A stretch of 64,000 nt of DNA from Micrasema longulum (Eukaryota; Arthropoda; Insecta; Trichoptera; Brachycentridae), in assembly GCA_022494885.1 (NCBI GenBank), contig JAGVSM010002822.1, forward strand, positions 1 to 64,000. The letters are read 5' to 3'. The position numbers and the translations under genes were made by a program. Below, piece by piece: positions 1 to 10,839 of this stretch. How positions within the stretch are numbered: the stretch's first letter is position 1; each line of letters opens with the position of its first letter. The notes beneath the pieces were generated by a model that worked only from the letters and a program-made list of their open reading frames with translations, was not told the origin of the DNA and made no database searches.

Positions 1-240
1 AATATTTCACCTACATACTAGGCAACACCTGAAAGTATTTTTTGAATATTGTAATTTTATTTTTATTTTTAACCAGTTAATGACAGTTCATAAGCCTTGT
101 GGATGCATAGTCTTCTATATTCCTATTCCTTTCTCTAAAGAGTTCTTCATCTCCGTTGTTATATGTTAATGTTAACAGCTCCCTACGGGGTTGAATCCAG
201 TCCTTGTTCACAAAAACTTGGACAAACTTAAAACATTTTT
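1..240 (-). repeat. Dispersed repeat DR1, partial copy
   Basis: This is a copy of the most abundant dispersed repeat in the window, called DR1 here. It carries the DR1 landmarks: the phrase around ACTAGGCAACACCTGAAA, then CAGTTCATAAGCC, then a block resembling TCCCTACGGGGTTGAATCC, then TTGGACAAACTTAAAACAT. The orientation label is arbitrary. A reverse transcriptase fragment begins directly after it at about 241. Confidence 0.7.
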
Positions 241-800
241 TACAACTCCTTGGTGCGAAGTAGACTCGAGAGTGGCTCGATGATTTGGGGGCCACATGAA
301 CTGAAGTACTCTCTTATGATAGAGAAAATCAAAAAGAAGTTTCTGAGATATCTCTACATGAGAGAGTGCGGGTATTATCCTTGGCTCTACCCGACCGAGT
401 TTCTCCAGGGTATGCTTGGCTACAACAGTTTAGAGACTAGAAGGAATGTGTATTTGACTACACATTTTATCGATTGTTGCGCGGTATGATCGATAATTCT
501 GAAATTATGATGAGCATTGGTTTGTATGTTCTGATAATTACCTAAGACAGCGTCAGCATAGATTGTTTCATATTCCGATATTCAGGACCAACCTGCCTAT
601 GGTTATGCCTGTTGGAAGGGCTACCGCTATGCTGAACAACATCGCTCTGGATATTGATCTGTTCCATGTATCCGAAGGGGTTTTCCGGAGCAGGATTCTC
701 CCACTACTTTGACATGAGTCTCTTTCGTGTATTTATTTTTCTTTTTTATAATATGTACGTATTGAATATATGTTTGTAATGTATATGTTATATTGTTATA
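241..800 (+). pseudogene. Non-LTR retrotransposon reverse transcriptase tail, 5'-truncated
   Basis: Translation gives a typical C-terminal tail of a non-LTR (Jockey/CR1-like) reverse transcriptase. It starts with a version of 'R-S-R-L-E-x-G', then I-E-K-I-K-K-K-F-L-R-Y-L, Y-P-T-E-F-L-Q-G-M-L-G and S-L-E-x-R-R. The first frame stays open from 250 to 489. The same protein continues after a frameshift with words such as LPMVMPVGRATAMLNNIALD and ends near 713, followed by an AT-rich 3' UTR. The endonuclease and catalytic RT core are missing, as in a dead-on-arrival insertion. Family recognition is from general motif knowledge; the exact clade is uncertain. Confidence 0.75.
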
Positions 801-2235
801 AACATCGTTTTTAAGATATTAGGTATATTTGATACAATGTAATATCTCTCGTGGTCCAGTAACTACGCTCACCATAGAAAAAACTGGTCTATCCGCGTCG
901 GTAATTTTGATTAGTCCCGTTAATTGGCAAGGTCGACTCAATTCTAACTCGACTAATAGGAATTTAAATGTTTCATCTTCACGAGGTATTCAAAACTATC
1001 ATCGTACTGTGATGTTGATTCTCTGCGGTGTATATCATAACGTTACTCTCGGTTAATATTGTCAGATAAGGCTTATAGTCTGGTAAAACAAACGAATTAT
1101 ATAAAATAACAAAAATGCTCAATCTAGAGCAATTGACCTACACAGAAAAAATAAAAATGATTTAAGATGAAATAGAATAAAATAAAGACAAATATTAAAT
1201 TTGATTTTAACTACACCATACATAAAATAAATACAAGAGCATCAAATAATTTAACTTGCGAACAACCTAAGACAAACAGAAAAAGAAACGGTTTTTTGTA
1301 TACAGCAATCAATTTTTACAATTCATTTTCTAATGATCTAAAAAATATACAGAACATGTACGTACTTAAAAAAACACCTAAATAAAACAGTTCTTACAGC
1401 CCGTGTGGCGAGTGAAATGTGATGTTATTTTATCGAATTTTTATTTAAACTATTGTGTTATTTTATATAATATCCCCTCATACCAGCACTTTTACTGATT
1501 AGGAATATTTCGTACAAATAAAATATATAATGTAATGTAATATGTAAAGTTTAAAAACCTCGTAATTTGTCATAAATAAATAAATAAATGTTTTTTTTTT
1601 AATTGCGAAATAAAAACAACAATATTTTTTCAATGTATTTCTGTTAAAAAAATACTTAAAAGATTTATGTAACTAAAATATAAATACTTTTAGACCGGCA
1701 GATCACGCCATTTCAAATTAAGACTAAACTTAGATATCTGGGATCTCAATAAAGACCAAGTATTGAACTAAAATTTGTTGTAATAATTTGAAGATAATAA
1801 ATTGAACATGAAAGTGGCAGGGGCGAAATTTTAATTTTTTGATTTTGAAAAGAAATACAAGCATTTAAAACCACATACATTTTTGTGACATTTTCCTTTA
1901 TTTCTACGTAAAATTATGCCTTCGGTAATACTTAAAAAAAAAAAATTGAAATACTTTCGTTGAAACCTTTTTTTAAAGACTTGTATTCTCTTTTTTTTTA
2001 AAGAAGATAATTCTAGTTGTAATATTTAATTTATAACTACATCTTATTTACGTTTTTATGACCTTCAGACCTGCCCTTATCGTTTTTGGTTTAATAAAAC
2101 TTACCCATAAGGATGACCGGCCTGACTTTGCTTTATCCAAACGAAGTCTCGAATTAACTCCCCGGATTATAGCTGTAGAGCTATGATTTTTTACACACTA
2201 CACACTACAGATATCTACCATTGGTATGTTCCATA
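801..2235. other. AT-rich intergenic DNA, no gene seen
   Basis: I see no supported coding region. A stretch at about 1625-1745, with the phrase GACCGGCAGATCACGCCAT, recurs at 21880-21995, so it belongs to a dispersed repeat. A TAAA-type microsatellite lies near 1574-1590. Confidence 0.5.
1625..1745 (+). repeat. Dispersed repeat, first of two copies
   Basis: The segment from GTATTTCTGTTAAAAAAATA through the GACCGGCAGATCACGC phrase is recognisably the same as 21880-21995, with point differences and small indels. No ORF or terminal repeats were identified, so the element type is unknown. Confidence 0.6.
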
Positions 2236-2254
2236 TTGTTTGTTTCTTTAATGA

Positions 2255-2560
2255 ATTGTATTGTATGGGAGCTAGAACCATCCAAAACCGATTAAAAGCG
2301 CGTAGTTTACAAAACTAGCCGTCACAGAAATTTCTTTCTGATACTCGTTCTTAAAAAACAACCGACAACGTTTTAAAATTCAAAACGGGAATACGAGACC
2401 TCGATTTAGTCGATTTAAGTGAGGCATATTCATTTTTATGTGCAGTTGTCGTTTTTGCATAGTATTCGGGGAGAGTGTCAGAAAAACTATATTCAAATAC
2501 CTTCTCATCAAACCGCACTACATATTTCAAGGGATTCCTCAAGCATATTTAATGACCATA
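2255..2560 (+). repeat. Dispersed repeat DR2, copy 1
   Basis: Shares ordered blocks with 3240-3545 (opposite strand) and 51540-51860 (same strand): a TATGGGAGCTAGAA-like start, CGGGAATACGAGACCTC, TGCAGTTGTC, CATAGTATTCGGGGAG, and a GAAAAACTAT...TCATCAAA end. The short ORFs here are within the repeat and are not supported as genes. Confidence 0.6.
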
Positions 2561-2761
2561 TTAAAATATTTTCCCGTACAAAAAATAAGAAATTTCTTTA
2601 TAATTTTTATAGGACGCGGAACATTGTTTGCCTCGTGTGTACAAATAAAAGCTAATACTGTTGAAAAAAATCAATTTAATTTAAGTCAGTTTAAATCAGG
2701 AAGAAACACGTCATTAGTCAATGTAATAAATAATTTACCAATATTCAATTAACTATTTATA

Positions 2762-2956
2762 GACATGGTTGATATGAAATATTGAATCAAAGGGTGTTTT
2801 CACTGAATGATACTTCTGGATCGGCACCTGAAGTCTAAGACTGGTTATCTTACATTCATGTAACAAAAAATATCAAGATAAGCTGCGGTCGGTGTACCAA
2901 TGCAGTGTCATATGCATCATTATGTGTGTTAGAGGTAATAATGATGATGATGTTGA
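2762..2956 (+). repeat. SINE family 1, body and tail
   Basis: Matches the body of tRNA-headed SINE family 1: GGTTGATATGAAATATTGA, then GGCACCTGAAG...AAGACTGGTTATCTTAC, then CCAATGCAGTG and a (GATGAT)n end. The tRNA-like head is missing. Confidence 0.7.
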
Positions 2957-3239
2957 AATGGCTTCAAAAAGTTCGTAAATATTTAGAAAAAAACAGTACT
3001 TTATAAAAATACCTCTAAAGTTTGTTTTTGCAGCTTGAAATGTTGAACTATAAATTTATTATGTTTATATATTAATAAAGAAAATTGGTAATAATTACAG
3101 GTTGAAAACATTACTGGTTCTTGATAGTTTTTATGTGTTTTGATCCGGCTATAAACAATAATACTGTTTAATATAAAAATATTAACAGGATGTCGGTTGT
3201 AGAGAAGTTTGATAAACAGGTATTTGAGCATAGCTTTTA

Positions 3240-3545
3240 AATAACTCTCTTACAGATGGCTCCCCGATACTGTGCGAAATAGACAACTGCACATCAGACA
3301 ATAATACTGAGGTCTCGTATTCCCGATTTCCGCACCCCAATTTTGTTTTTTTTTAAAGAAAAATTATCAGGATGAATATTTTTATGTTTTTCAAAAATAT
3401 TAACCATATTCGTTATTCGTATACCGTACGTCCGAAGACGGCAGATAAAACTGGTCACTTTAATGGATTTTTTAATATTCTTAGCCCCCATAAGAAACAA
3501 TTCATCAAAATAACAAAACAATCGGAACACACCAATTGTAAATAT
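3240..3545 (-). repeat. Dispersed repeat DR2, copy 2 (inverted)
   Basis: Read on the - strand it has the same ordered blocks as 2255-2560 and 51540-51860, including CTGCCGTCTTCGGACGTACG and CACAGTATCGGGGAGCC. It lies about 0.7 kb from copy 1 in the opposite orientation. Confidence 0.6.
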
Positions 3546-3616
3546 CTATAGTTTGCAGCGTTTATTTTTGTTTATTTTAAATCCGAACACACAGTGTTAG
3601 CAAATAATGCATTTTT

Positions 3617-4195
3617 AGTCCTTAAAATTTAGCTTGATTAAAATGACAGCTGTCAAACTAATTTCAATAGAGATGAGAAAAACACTGATTACCGATCATG
3701 TACCGATTAAATCGATTTTATCAGTTTTTTCATGCAAACATGAAACTCTGTTTCCGAAAATTTATATTAAAACGCAAACACAAGCCTCTTATAGTGTGTT
3801 TAATACAATTATTCACTAAAAAATTTTTTGTGAATAATTGTATTATTCATTTAAACTTTTTGCGTGAACATTATCAAATGAGCTATTTTTTTATTCGATC
3901 AATTTACATTGATCAATTTGTCCCAACTCTGACGATTTTGCAAAATTATGTAACCTTGTAAGAACGTCGTTAATAATTAGGTTTATTTTAGTTTTTTTTT
4001 TTAGTTTTAAAGCTGTTTTTATATACTAATGTTGATTTATATGTCAAGCATTGTATTAAAAAAATTAATTAACATGCCAAATACGAATGATTTTTCGTGT
4101 ATCAATATAAATCACTCCTTAGACGTTACTACAAAGTTATGTCGTCACTTTTTCTGACAACTGTCATTCTAATCATGCCACATTTTAAGGACTAT
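3617..4195. mobile_element. Foldback/MITE-like element with ~40-bp terminal inverted repeats
   Basis: The left end (3617-3656), beginning AGTCCTTAAAATTTAGC and running to ACAGCTGTCA, is the reverse complement of the right end (4156-4195), TGACAACTGTCA...TTTTAAGGACT, with a few mismatches. A second, perfect-looking palindrome built on AATACAATTATTCAC sits at about 3807-3848. No transposase is visible and no clear target-site duplication was found, so the superfamily is not assigned. Confidence 0.65.
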
Positions 4196-6030
4196 AAGAT
4201 TTTTACTTGTTATTTTTTGTAAGAAGTGCCTAAATACGGGAAGTATTTAATGGCCTTGACGAAGAAACAGTCATGTTTTGAAACCGGTTGCCAAATAAAA
4301 CATATTTAGGAGTTTTAAACAAAGTTAATATTTATTTATATTTTAAACATGGAAAATCACAAAGCCAGTGCATTAAATATTAATTTTATATTTAATTAGA
4401 TTTCGCAAGACGTAAATTAACACAAAATATGTGCCTTTTAAAGGGTTAAGGAGGCAATCAAATGGGCTAATGCAATGAATAATATTGTAATATAGCGTGG
4501 GTTTAAGTAAATTCCTTCGACAAGGCGCAGGCATTCTGAGTATGAAATCACCGACGATATTATTATTTAAGTAAAACTCAATTAAAAGTATGGTTAGCAA
4601 AATCGAAATTTAATTCACTCGATTTTTTTTAATAAAAAAGGATTTTAAGCATGAGCAAAATTGATAGGAAGATCGGTCTTAAAAACGGTTTTCGTTTTTG
4701 GAGGGAGTGCTTTTTAAAAAAAAGTAAAATGACATCTACTCGTACATCAATGGCATATAGTAAACTTGACACGTTACTAGCACGTGAAAATGGCATCTTG
4801 ATTCACGGACTTTCATCATGATCAGACGTAATGCTACGCAGAAATATGCCATCTCGTGTGACGAAAAAAACCTTTAATTGCGCTACAGCTGTGAAAAAAA
4901 ACCAGATATATCGTCCCGTCATAATGGCTGATGTTTTCTTTTAATAAATAAAATAAATCGAAATAAATATCCTTAAATGTGGCAGGTGAATTTTATAGAG
5001 CTATGATGTTTTTAACGCTTGTGCAGAGGTCAATAAGGAACGCTATTTCTTTTAAAAAAACGCAATTCACCAAAAATGTCGCTTATGTTGTTCTTCTGAT
5101 TATGGCTGTTTAGATGGATGTTTGGATGTTATGAATGTTTTCTTACAGTTAAGCAATAAGTAGAAGTGTATTGCAATTTTCATGATTCATAATATATTTA
5201 AAGAGTAAAATCATGTAAAAAATATATACTAAAAAAATTCCAACAATGCTACCTATACATACGAAACTAAAGATAACATAGATAATATAAGTTATTTGAA
5301 CAACAGAGTTTATTGTACCACACCGGGGTTTAATATTTTAGAATACCTAAAGAAATAAAGATTTGGGAAACCTTAAAGTATTTTTAAAAATGTTTTTGAT
5401 AAATTAATTTTTTCATTCAAGGTAATGTTAATAATGTTTACATAAGTACTAAAAATGATATAAACCTTAAAAAAAACATAAATAATAATAAAAAACCTAC
5501 TTCAACACGTGTTTTAAAATGTACAGTGCATATCTCGTTTTAAAGGCCATTTGTGCAAACAATGCTCCGTAGCTGAATGAAATCGTGACTAACCTGACCA
5601 TGAAAATACAGTATGGAAAAATGAACTATAAGTCGGCATTAAAGAATTTAGCAATATCATTTTGAATATTTCCAAATATCTGAAGACAAGCACTAGCTGG
5701 TGGTGATAAGGAGAGATGGTCCTATAAATAGGGAAATATCACATTTTAAAACATTTAAAAATTAATAAGGTTCTATGAAATACTGTCCGATAAAAAAAAA
5801 TTGGCTACTTATTAGTAACATACATTTTTTTTTCAATATGTAATTATGAATTCCCGCAAAAACGGTCATTGCATTAGCCACGCCCCTAATACGTCACGAT
5901 TCATGTATTTTAAACATAAAAAAATAAAGATCAGTAAATAGTAAACGATTAGTAAACTTTTTCATACGGTACGGTGTGGAACGGACCCCTCGTGTTAAAA
6001 GAGGTTCCAGTGTGTATCGTGATATATTTG
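4196..6030. other. AT-rich intergenic DNA, no gene seen
   Basis: No supported ORF, RNA gene or repeat copy was recognised. The short open frames here have AT-driven composition and no motif. Confidence 0.5.
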
Positions 6031-6195
6031 GCGGCCTACATGGTGTAGTTGTTAAGATGGTTGACTAACGTACGGAAGGCTCCAGGTTTGATTACCGGTT
6101 AAACACAAAATAAATGTAATTTTAATTAAGCCTGGGTGTTTTGCGCTGTAATTTTTTACTGTAACTGGGCCTTCTGGCCTGTTTTGGTGTTAAAA
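6031..6195 (+). repeat. tRNA-derived SINE family 3
   Basis: Starts with a tRNA-like head (GGCCTACATGGTGTAGTTG, box A-like). A box B-like CCAGGTTTGATTACCGG follows. The body reads AAGCCTGGGTGTTTTGCGC, TTACTGTAACTGGGCC and TTCTGGCCTGTTTTGGTG. Further copies are at 26955-27130 and 41406-41570. Confidence 0.75.
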
Positions 6196-6424
6196 AAACG
6201 ACACTGAAGTATTATATAAATCGTTAGTATTATTTACTATATATAATACATAAGGGCCTTGCAAGTAAAATGGTGATGTAGGGCATTCCAATAACGAAAA
6301 GTTAAATAATAACATTCTATTACATTATTTTGCATTGCTAAATAAATTATTTAAAAAAAAAAAACGAAATATGTTATTTCGAAACCGTGTAAGAGAAAAT
6401 TATATAAGAATCAAATATTTTCCT

Positions 6425-7590
6425 CACGCTGCACGGTAAAAATTGGAGCTTTTAATTCTACGGCTAAATTTCTCTAAGATGTATGATAAAATTAATGATT
6501 TTGATAAAAAATAATTACATTGAACGACGTCACTCGTAAATAAAAATGAATATCAATCCCCCTATTTTGGCGTCTTGAATGGATTTTTCCATTAGTTTTG
6601 AATGAGCCTATGCCGTTAGTTACAACAGCAATAATTGTATTTTTTTCTCAAATGCAAGTGAAGATAAATCTGGCTTCATGAATGCATAATGACCTCACAT
6701 CTTGAAATAAACAGCTACGCATAATTAGCAATTTCACAGTCTATAAAATGCTAACAAAGGTGTACGAAGTTCTAAGAACAACTAAGAAAAAGAACATGTA
6801 ATTTTTTTTTTGTAACTTCATGATGATGTTTTAATGATTTAATTTAGCATTTTAAATTTTAACGTGGTTTAATTCAATTATTATTAGCGCTATGATTTTT
6901 AAAAGTTTTGTGAGTTTTAAAGTTTAAAGACGTCACAAGTTATCTACGATAAGTTGTCCTGATTGGTGGGTTGGCTTTCCGGTACCCGGAAATGTATTAT
7001 AACACTTTGTCATTGGTTGATTCGGAAGAACTAAGATAATTTATATTAAATAGTAAAAACTAAGATAATTTATATGGCGGCTTCCATGGCGTAATGGAAG
7101 GAAATGTGAAAGGCTAGGTATAAACAGGGCTTATGCCCTGTGAATAGCTGGTTTATGTGGCCACTTTACACACTGTGTTACATTTACCATTCTGCCTATA
7201 TTTTGCCCACGTTTGAACATCCATATTTCTTCAATTCTGCCATCTGTTGACTTGTGAATAGATTCATTGTAAATGGACTATTAAACAAGATGAAAAGTTA
7301 TTTTTAATGTATCGTATTGTCAACGCAATGATTTTATGAAATTTTGAAATTACTCTGCACGTGACGTCATAAATTCTCGTCGGAGAGTTCTGCTGATTGG
7401 TTAATTGGCTTACCGTAAACCGGAAATATATTACAACTCTTTTATCGTTGGTTGATTCGGATGAACTAGTGACATCGGTCGTTCAAAATACTTCGTTTTT
7501 ATAAAAATCATTTTCATTACGTTTTTCATACATTTTCAAGAAACTTCGCTGTACAATTTAATGATTTAATTTTTACCGCGCGGAAAAATA
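6425..7590. mobile_element. DNA transposon-like unit DR3 with ~60-bp inverted ends
   Basis: The left end (about 6430-6490: CACGGTAAAAATTGGAGC...CGGCTAAATTTCTCTAAGATG) is an imperfect inverted copy of the right end (about 7523-7585: CATTTTCAAGAAACTTCGC...TTTTTACCGCGCGG). Inside are two direct copies of a block resembling CTGATTGGTTAATTGGCTTA (near 6960 and 7395). A DR1 copy is nested at 7084-7270. A related unit spans about 12665-15045. No transposase ORF was seen. Confidence 0.5.
7084..7270 (+). repeat. Dispersed repeat DR1 copy
   Basis: Carries the DR1 core in the forward sense: ACAGGGCTTATGCCCTG, TGGCCACTTTACACACTGTG, CATTCTGCCTAT and GAACATCCATATTTCTTCA. Confidence 0.75.
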
Positions 7591-7734
7591 AATTATTTAT
7601 ATATAATTTCTCGTAGGGCTGAACTTCCTCATTTGTCGAAAAAAACAAACCAGTTTGGCCGAGAGCGTGGCCGAATATAGGATTTCGGCCAAATCACTAT
7701 TCGTGCATCTCTATTCTTCTCGTATATGTATTCT

Positions 7735-8458
7735 GGTGCCACAATCCAGGGAGACAATAAGGGAATACGTTTGTATTAAGAAAAGTCAGACCGTGTATCC
7801 TTTTAATGTTAATGTCAATGGTACCAATTTTCAATACAGGAAATCCGTAAAAAATCTAGGAGTACAAATGGATGAACATCTCTGCTGGCGAGCTCATACT
7901 AATGAACTAAGCCGCAAAATATTTTTCAGTCTACACTCACTAAGAAGGTTGCAAAAATTCTTACCCATTAATACTAAATACACCCTAGTATAAGCATTAC
8001 TACTACCCATTCTAGATTACGCTGATGTTTCCATGACTGATTTAAGCTGTGAGCAACTCGATAAACTTGAACGACTTCAGAATACATGCATAAGGTACAT
8101 TTTTGGTCTTAGGAAATATGACCACATTTCTGATTATCGTAGGCAACTGAAATGGCTCAAAATTAGACAGCGGAGAGACTATCACTCCCTCTCACTTCTG
8201 TTCAATGTACTTCATAGTCCTAACGCTCCTATATACCTGCGTGAAAAATTTCAACGCTTATCAGTTCATGGTTTACCTCTTCGTTCTAATTCTCAAGGCA
8301 CTCTCTTAATACCCATCCACAATTCCTCTTTCTTCTTTAACTCATATAGTGTCCATACGGCTCGACTGTGGAATCATCTCCCATCCACTATCAAAGATGT
8401 TACTACATTATCTCAGTTTAAATCACGTCTGCAGAAACATTTCCTTTCTCTTCCTTAA
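7735..8458 (+). pseudogene. Non-LTR retrotransposon RT C-terminus with one in-frame stop
   Basis: A single frame runs from about 7735 to 8458 and is broken only by TAA at 7991-7993. It reads as the C-terminal part of a non-LTR RT: V-K-N-L-G-V-Q-M-D, W-R-A-H-T-N-E-L-S, then after the stop L-L-P-I-L-D-Y-A-D-V, E-Q-L-D-K-L-E-R-L-Q-N-T-C-I-R-Y-I-F, and the terminal A-R-L-W-N-H-L-P block. 8459-8735 is a pyrimidine-rich 3' UTR ending in an (AAAT)n tail. The copy at 53940-54290 is the same subfamily. Catalytic RT motifs are upstream of the truncation point and absent. Confidence 0.8.
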
Positions 8459-8740
8459 TCTCTCCTCCTTTCCTTTTTCCTCTTTCCTCTTTTTTTCCTT
8501 TTTCCCATTGAGTAATAGTTTTGATTTAAGGTAATTTATAAACAAACACGTTTATTTCTATTTTTATATATTTTAAGCTTTTTATTCTTTTTTTTTCTAT
8601 TGAATATGTTCTGTAACTTGAATTATAAAAATATTTTTTTTTATTTTATTGGTTGGTTGGAAGAAATTGCAATTTGGCAATAAGCCCGCCAATGTACAAG
8701 TAACATTATGCACAAAAAGTTAAATAAATAAATAAATTTG
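8459..8740 (+). repeat. 3' UTR and A-rich tail of the non-LTR element
   Basis: Follows the RT stop codon. It is pyrimidine-rich, then contains GGTTGGAAGAAATTGCAATT and GCCCGCCAATGTACAAG, and ends in AAATAAATAAATAAAT. The equivalent stretch is present after the related copies at 53940-54290 and, on the - strand, 28714-28980. Confidence 0.7.
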
Positions 8741-8902
8741 TAGGATCTTTGTGAAATCGGTCATAAGCCACCGACAAATTTGTATTTGTGAAGATTATGC
8801 AAATAACATCAATACAACAAGTTCAATATGACGTAATATTCCAGTTTGAAACATAGCACCGTAATTAAATCACATAACCGTCATCATTATTTCCTTATAC
8901 GT

Positions 8903-9115
8903 AGCTAGTGGTGCAAAGGGCACTGCATTGGTACTAAAATTGCACAGTATCTAGATTATTTTACTAACATGGAAGGTTAGGTGATCAGTCTTATGCTTCA
9001 GGTGCAAGTCCAAAAAAAAATTAAAAAGATGTAATTAAAAATCAATTGTTGACCTTGTCAGGAACGAAGCCGGGTCCTCATGCAAACCCCAACGCCAACA
9101 ACTACACTACGAAGG
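8903..9115 (-). repeat. SINE family 1, reverse orientation
   Basis: Read on the - strand it gives a tRNA-like head near 9115-9055, then the body phrase GCACCTGAAGCATAAGACTG, then CCAATGCAGTGCCC. It is diverged relative to the copies at 28-39 kb. Confidence 0.6.
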
Positions 9116-9204
9116 AGACTTTTTATTTCCAGTTTTATATATTTATACACACAACTGTATTATTTATCCGCCTGGACTTGGATAATTAATAACAGAACTT
9201 ATCA

Positions 9205-9705
9205 TATTTTTTAATTTATTCATACAAATACACATACATATTATAAAAAATACAATAATAACGTATCCCAAACTCTATGAGGCCGAGGGCGCTGTGTTGA
9301 GTTGGAATACAAATAATGGAAAGTGGAAGCACGTACATAATTAAATAATAGCAACAATAAAAATATAATATTATTACATAAACATGCATATATTTCAAAG
9401 GGCATCTGGACAACCCGCTTAATAGTATATACATCTATACAATGTCTCGCAGCAGTCTACCGCAATGGTCTCTTCCCTTAGACAAAATCCAGACTTGTAC
9501 ACTCCTCCTGAAAATGGCTTTCGTTTTGGAGGACTTAATATGTTCATCCAGGACATTGAATACTTTTGGGGCCACAAAAGAGAAATTCCTCTGAGCAAAC
9601 ATCGTACGTGTTTTTGGAATTAAATAATTCAAATTACAGGAAAACCTCGTACGAGCATTCTGCTGGAATCTACTCTTGTTGCCGCATGACCAGAAATGGT
9701 TCAAT
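9205..9705 (-). pseudogene. Non-LTR retrotransposon C-terminal fragment
   Basis: The 9435-9704 frame on the - strand ends with the words I-P-K-T-R-T, then F-V-A-P-K-V-F-N-V-L and then I-K-S-S-K-T-K-A-I-F. That is the usual last segment of many non-LTR RT proteins ('...PK-x-FN-x-LP...IK...F'). An AT-rich 3' UTR continues to about 9205 and ends in an A-rich tail. The N-terminal endonuclease and RT core are absent. The fragment is recognised by motif order only. Confidence 0.65.
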
Positions 9706-9914
9706 GACTCTTTAAAAAGAATTGTCTTATGTCCAGTACCTTCATGAATTGGAACAATGTCTCAGATGGGTAAGTGGGGGGACAACGCAGCATCACTCTT
9801 AGTATTAATTTTTGTACGTTTATTAGGGGGTTCTAAATAAAGTGTTTTATTATTATCAAAACTAATAACAAACGTCATGGACTTACAATTTTGTGATTTT
9901 CTGATTTTTTGAAG

Positions 9915-10020
9915 CTACATTGTGATGGCCGTCTCGAGTTCGATTCTCGGTAAGATTGACACGAAATATTATTAGAAAAAGGTGTTCGTACACAACATTA
10001 TTTCATCACATGATATTTTA
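9915..10020 (+). repeat. SINE family 1, head fragment
   Basis: Contains the box B-like GTCTCGAGTTCGATTCTCGG followed by GATTGACACGAAATATT and the GGTGTT phrase. It is truncated after the first half of the body. Confidence 0.6.
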
Positions 10021-10049
10021 ATTTAATTAATTTTACTATTTCATTTTAT

Positions 10050-10140
10050 TATTAATTACCATGGCTTAACACGAGCACAGCCTAAAAAGCCTCAATAAAT
10101 TGATGAATATTTAAACGAATGTATTTTTTAATAAATAATA
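10050..10140 (+). repeat. Dispersed repeat shared with 52160-52260
   Basis: The phrase CATGGCTTAACACGAGCACAG followed by CCTAAAAAGCCTCAATAAA is the reverse complement, with changes, of a block at about 52200-52250 (AAGGCTTTTTAGGTTATGCC). This may be the 3' end of an older retroelement. Confidence 0.5.
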
Positions 10141-10142
10141 AA

Positions 10143-10277
10143 TAACACCTGGACTGGAGCCTTAAACGTAAGACTGGTTACTTTGCTTTAATATACATAA
10201 GATATGTTTCGATTGGAGTATAAATGCGGTACTCTATGCACTATCAGATGCAGATAAGGGAATAATGACGACGATTT
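10143..10277 (+). repeat. SINE family 1, tail fragment
   Basis: Matches the 3' half of SINE family 1: CCTGGACTGGAGCCTTAAAC, AAGACTGGTTAC, AAATGCGGTACTCTATGC, then an imperfect (GACGAT)n end. Confidence 0.65.
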
Positions 10278-10559
10278 ACAGGTTTTGATATTTTTATTCG
10301 AAACAGCTGCCACAAAAAGTTTTTTTCCAGTTCGGTTCAGTTCAGTGCCGAAATAAGGCGTTTATTGTCAAAAATTGAAGTAGGTACATGCTTGCCAGAC
10401 AAAATAAAACAAATGAACAAAGGAAGTTTTAGAAGAAAACAGAAATCTCCACCAAAGACGGAAAATTAGTTATTGATGCCAAAATAAACTATACGTAAAT
10501 CCTACCTGCCTAAATAATAGCATAATTCAAAACCGTCTCTAAATCTTGCAAAATCAGAT

Positions 10560-10835
10560 TTCAATTATACTACTTGACACCGCAAACCTAGAATTCTCCA
10601 TTGGGTTGGTGAAGCATAATAAAAAATCTCACAACTCTTTTTTCAAAGTTTTTGCAAATATTTCAGTTACTCCTTCAATGGGGTTTTCCAAGTTTGCTTA
10701 TATACACTATGATAACAACATAAACCGGCCAATGACACGTCATAAGCCCTATAAACGCTTAGCCTACCATATACTCCCTTCACAAAAGTGTTATCACTCT
10801 CTGTTGCAACAAATTTTAAACTATAATAATACTTC
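10560..10835 (-). repeat. Dispersed repeat DR1 copy (diverged)
   Basis: Contains CCAATGACACGTCATAAGCC, CTATAAACGCTTAGCC and CTCTCTGTTGCAACAAATTT, which are DR1 core blocks in reverse sense. The upstream half is weakly similar. The ORF that covers this stretch is not supported as a gene. Confidence 0.55.
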
Positions 10836-10839
10836 GTAA

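Noticed and set aside
2351..2752. Three overlapping short ORFs
   Set aside because: All fall within the DR2 repeat, none is preserved in the other DR2 copies, and the composition is AT-driven.
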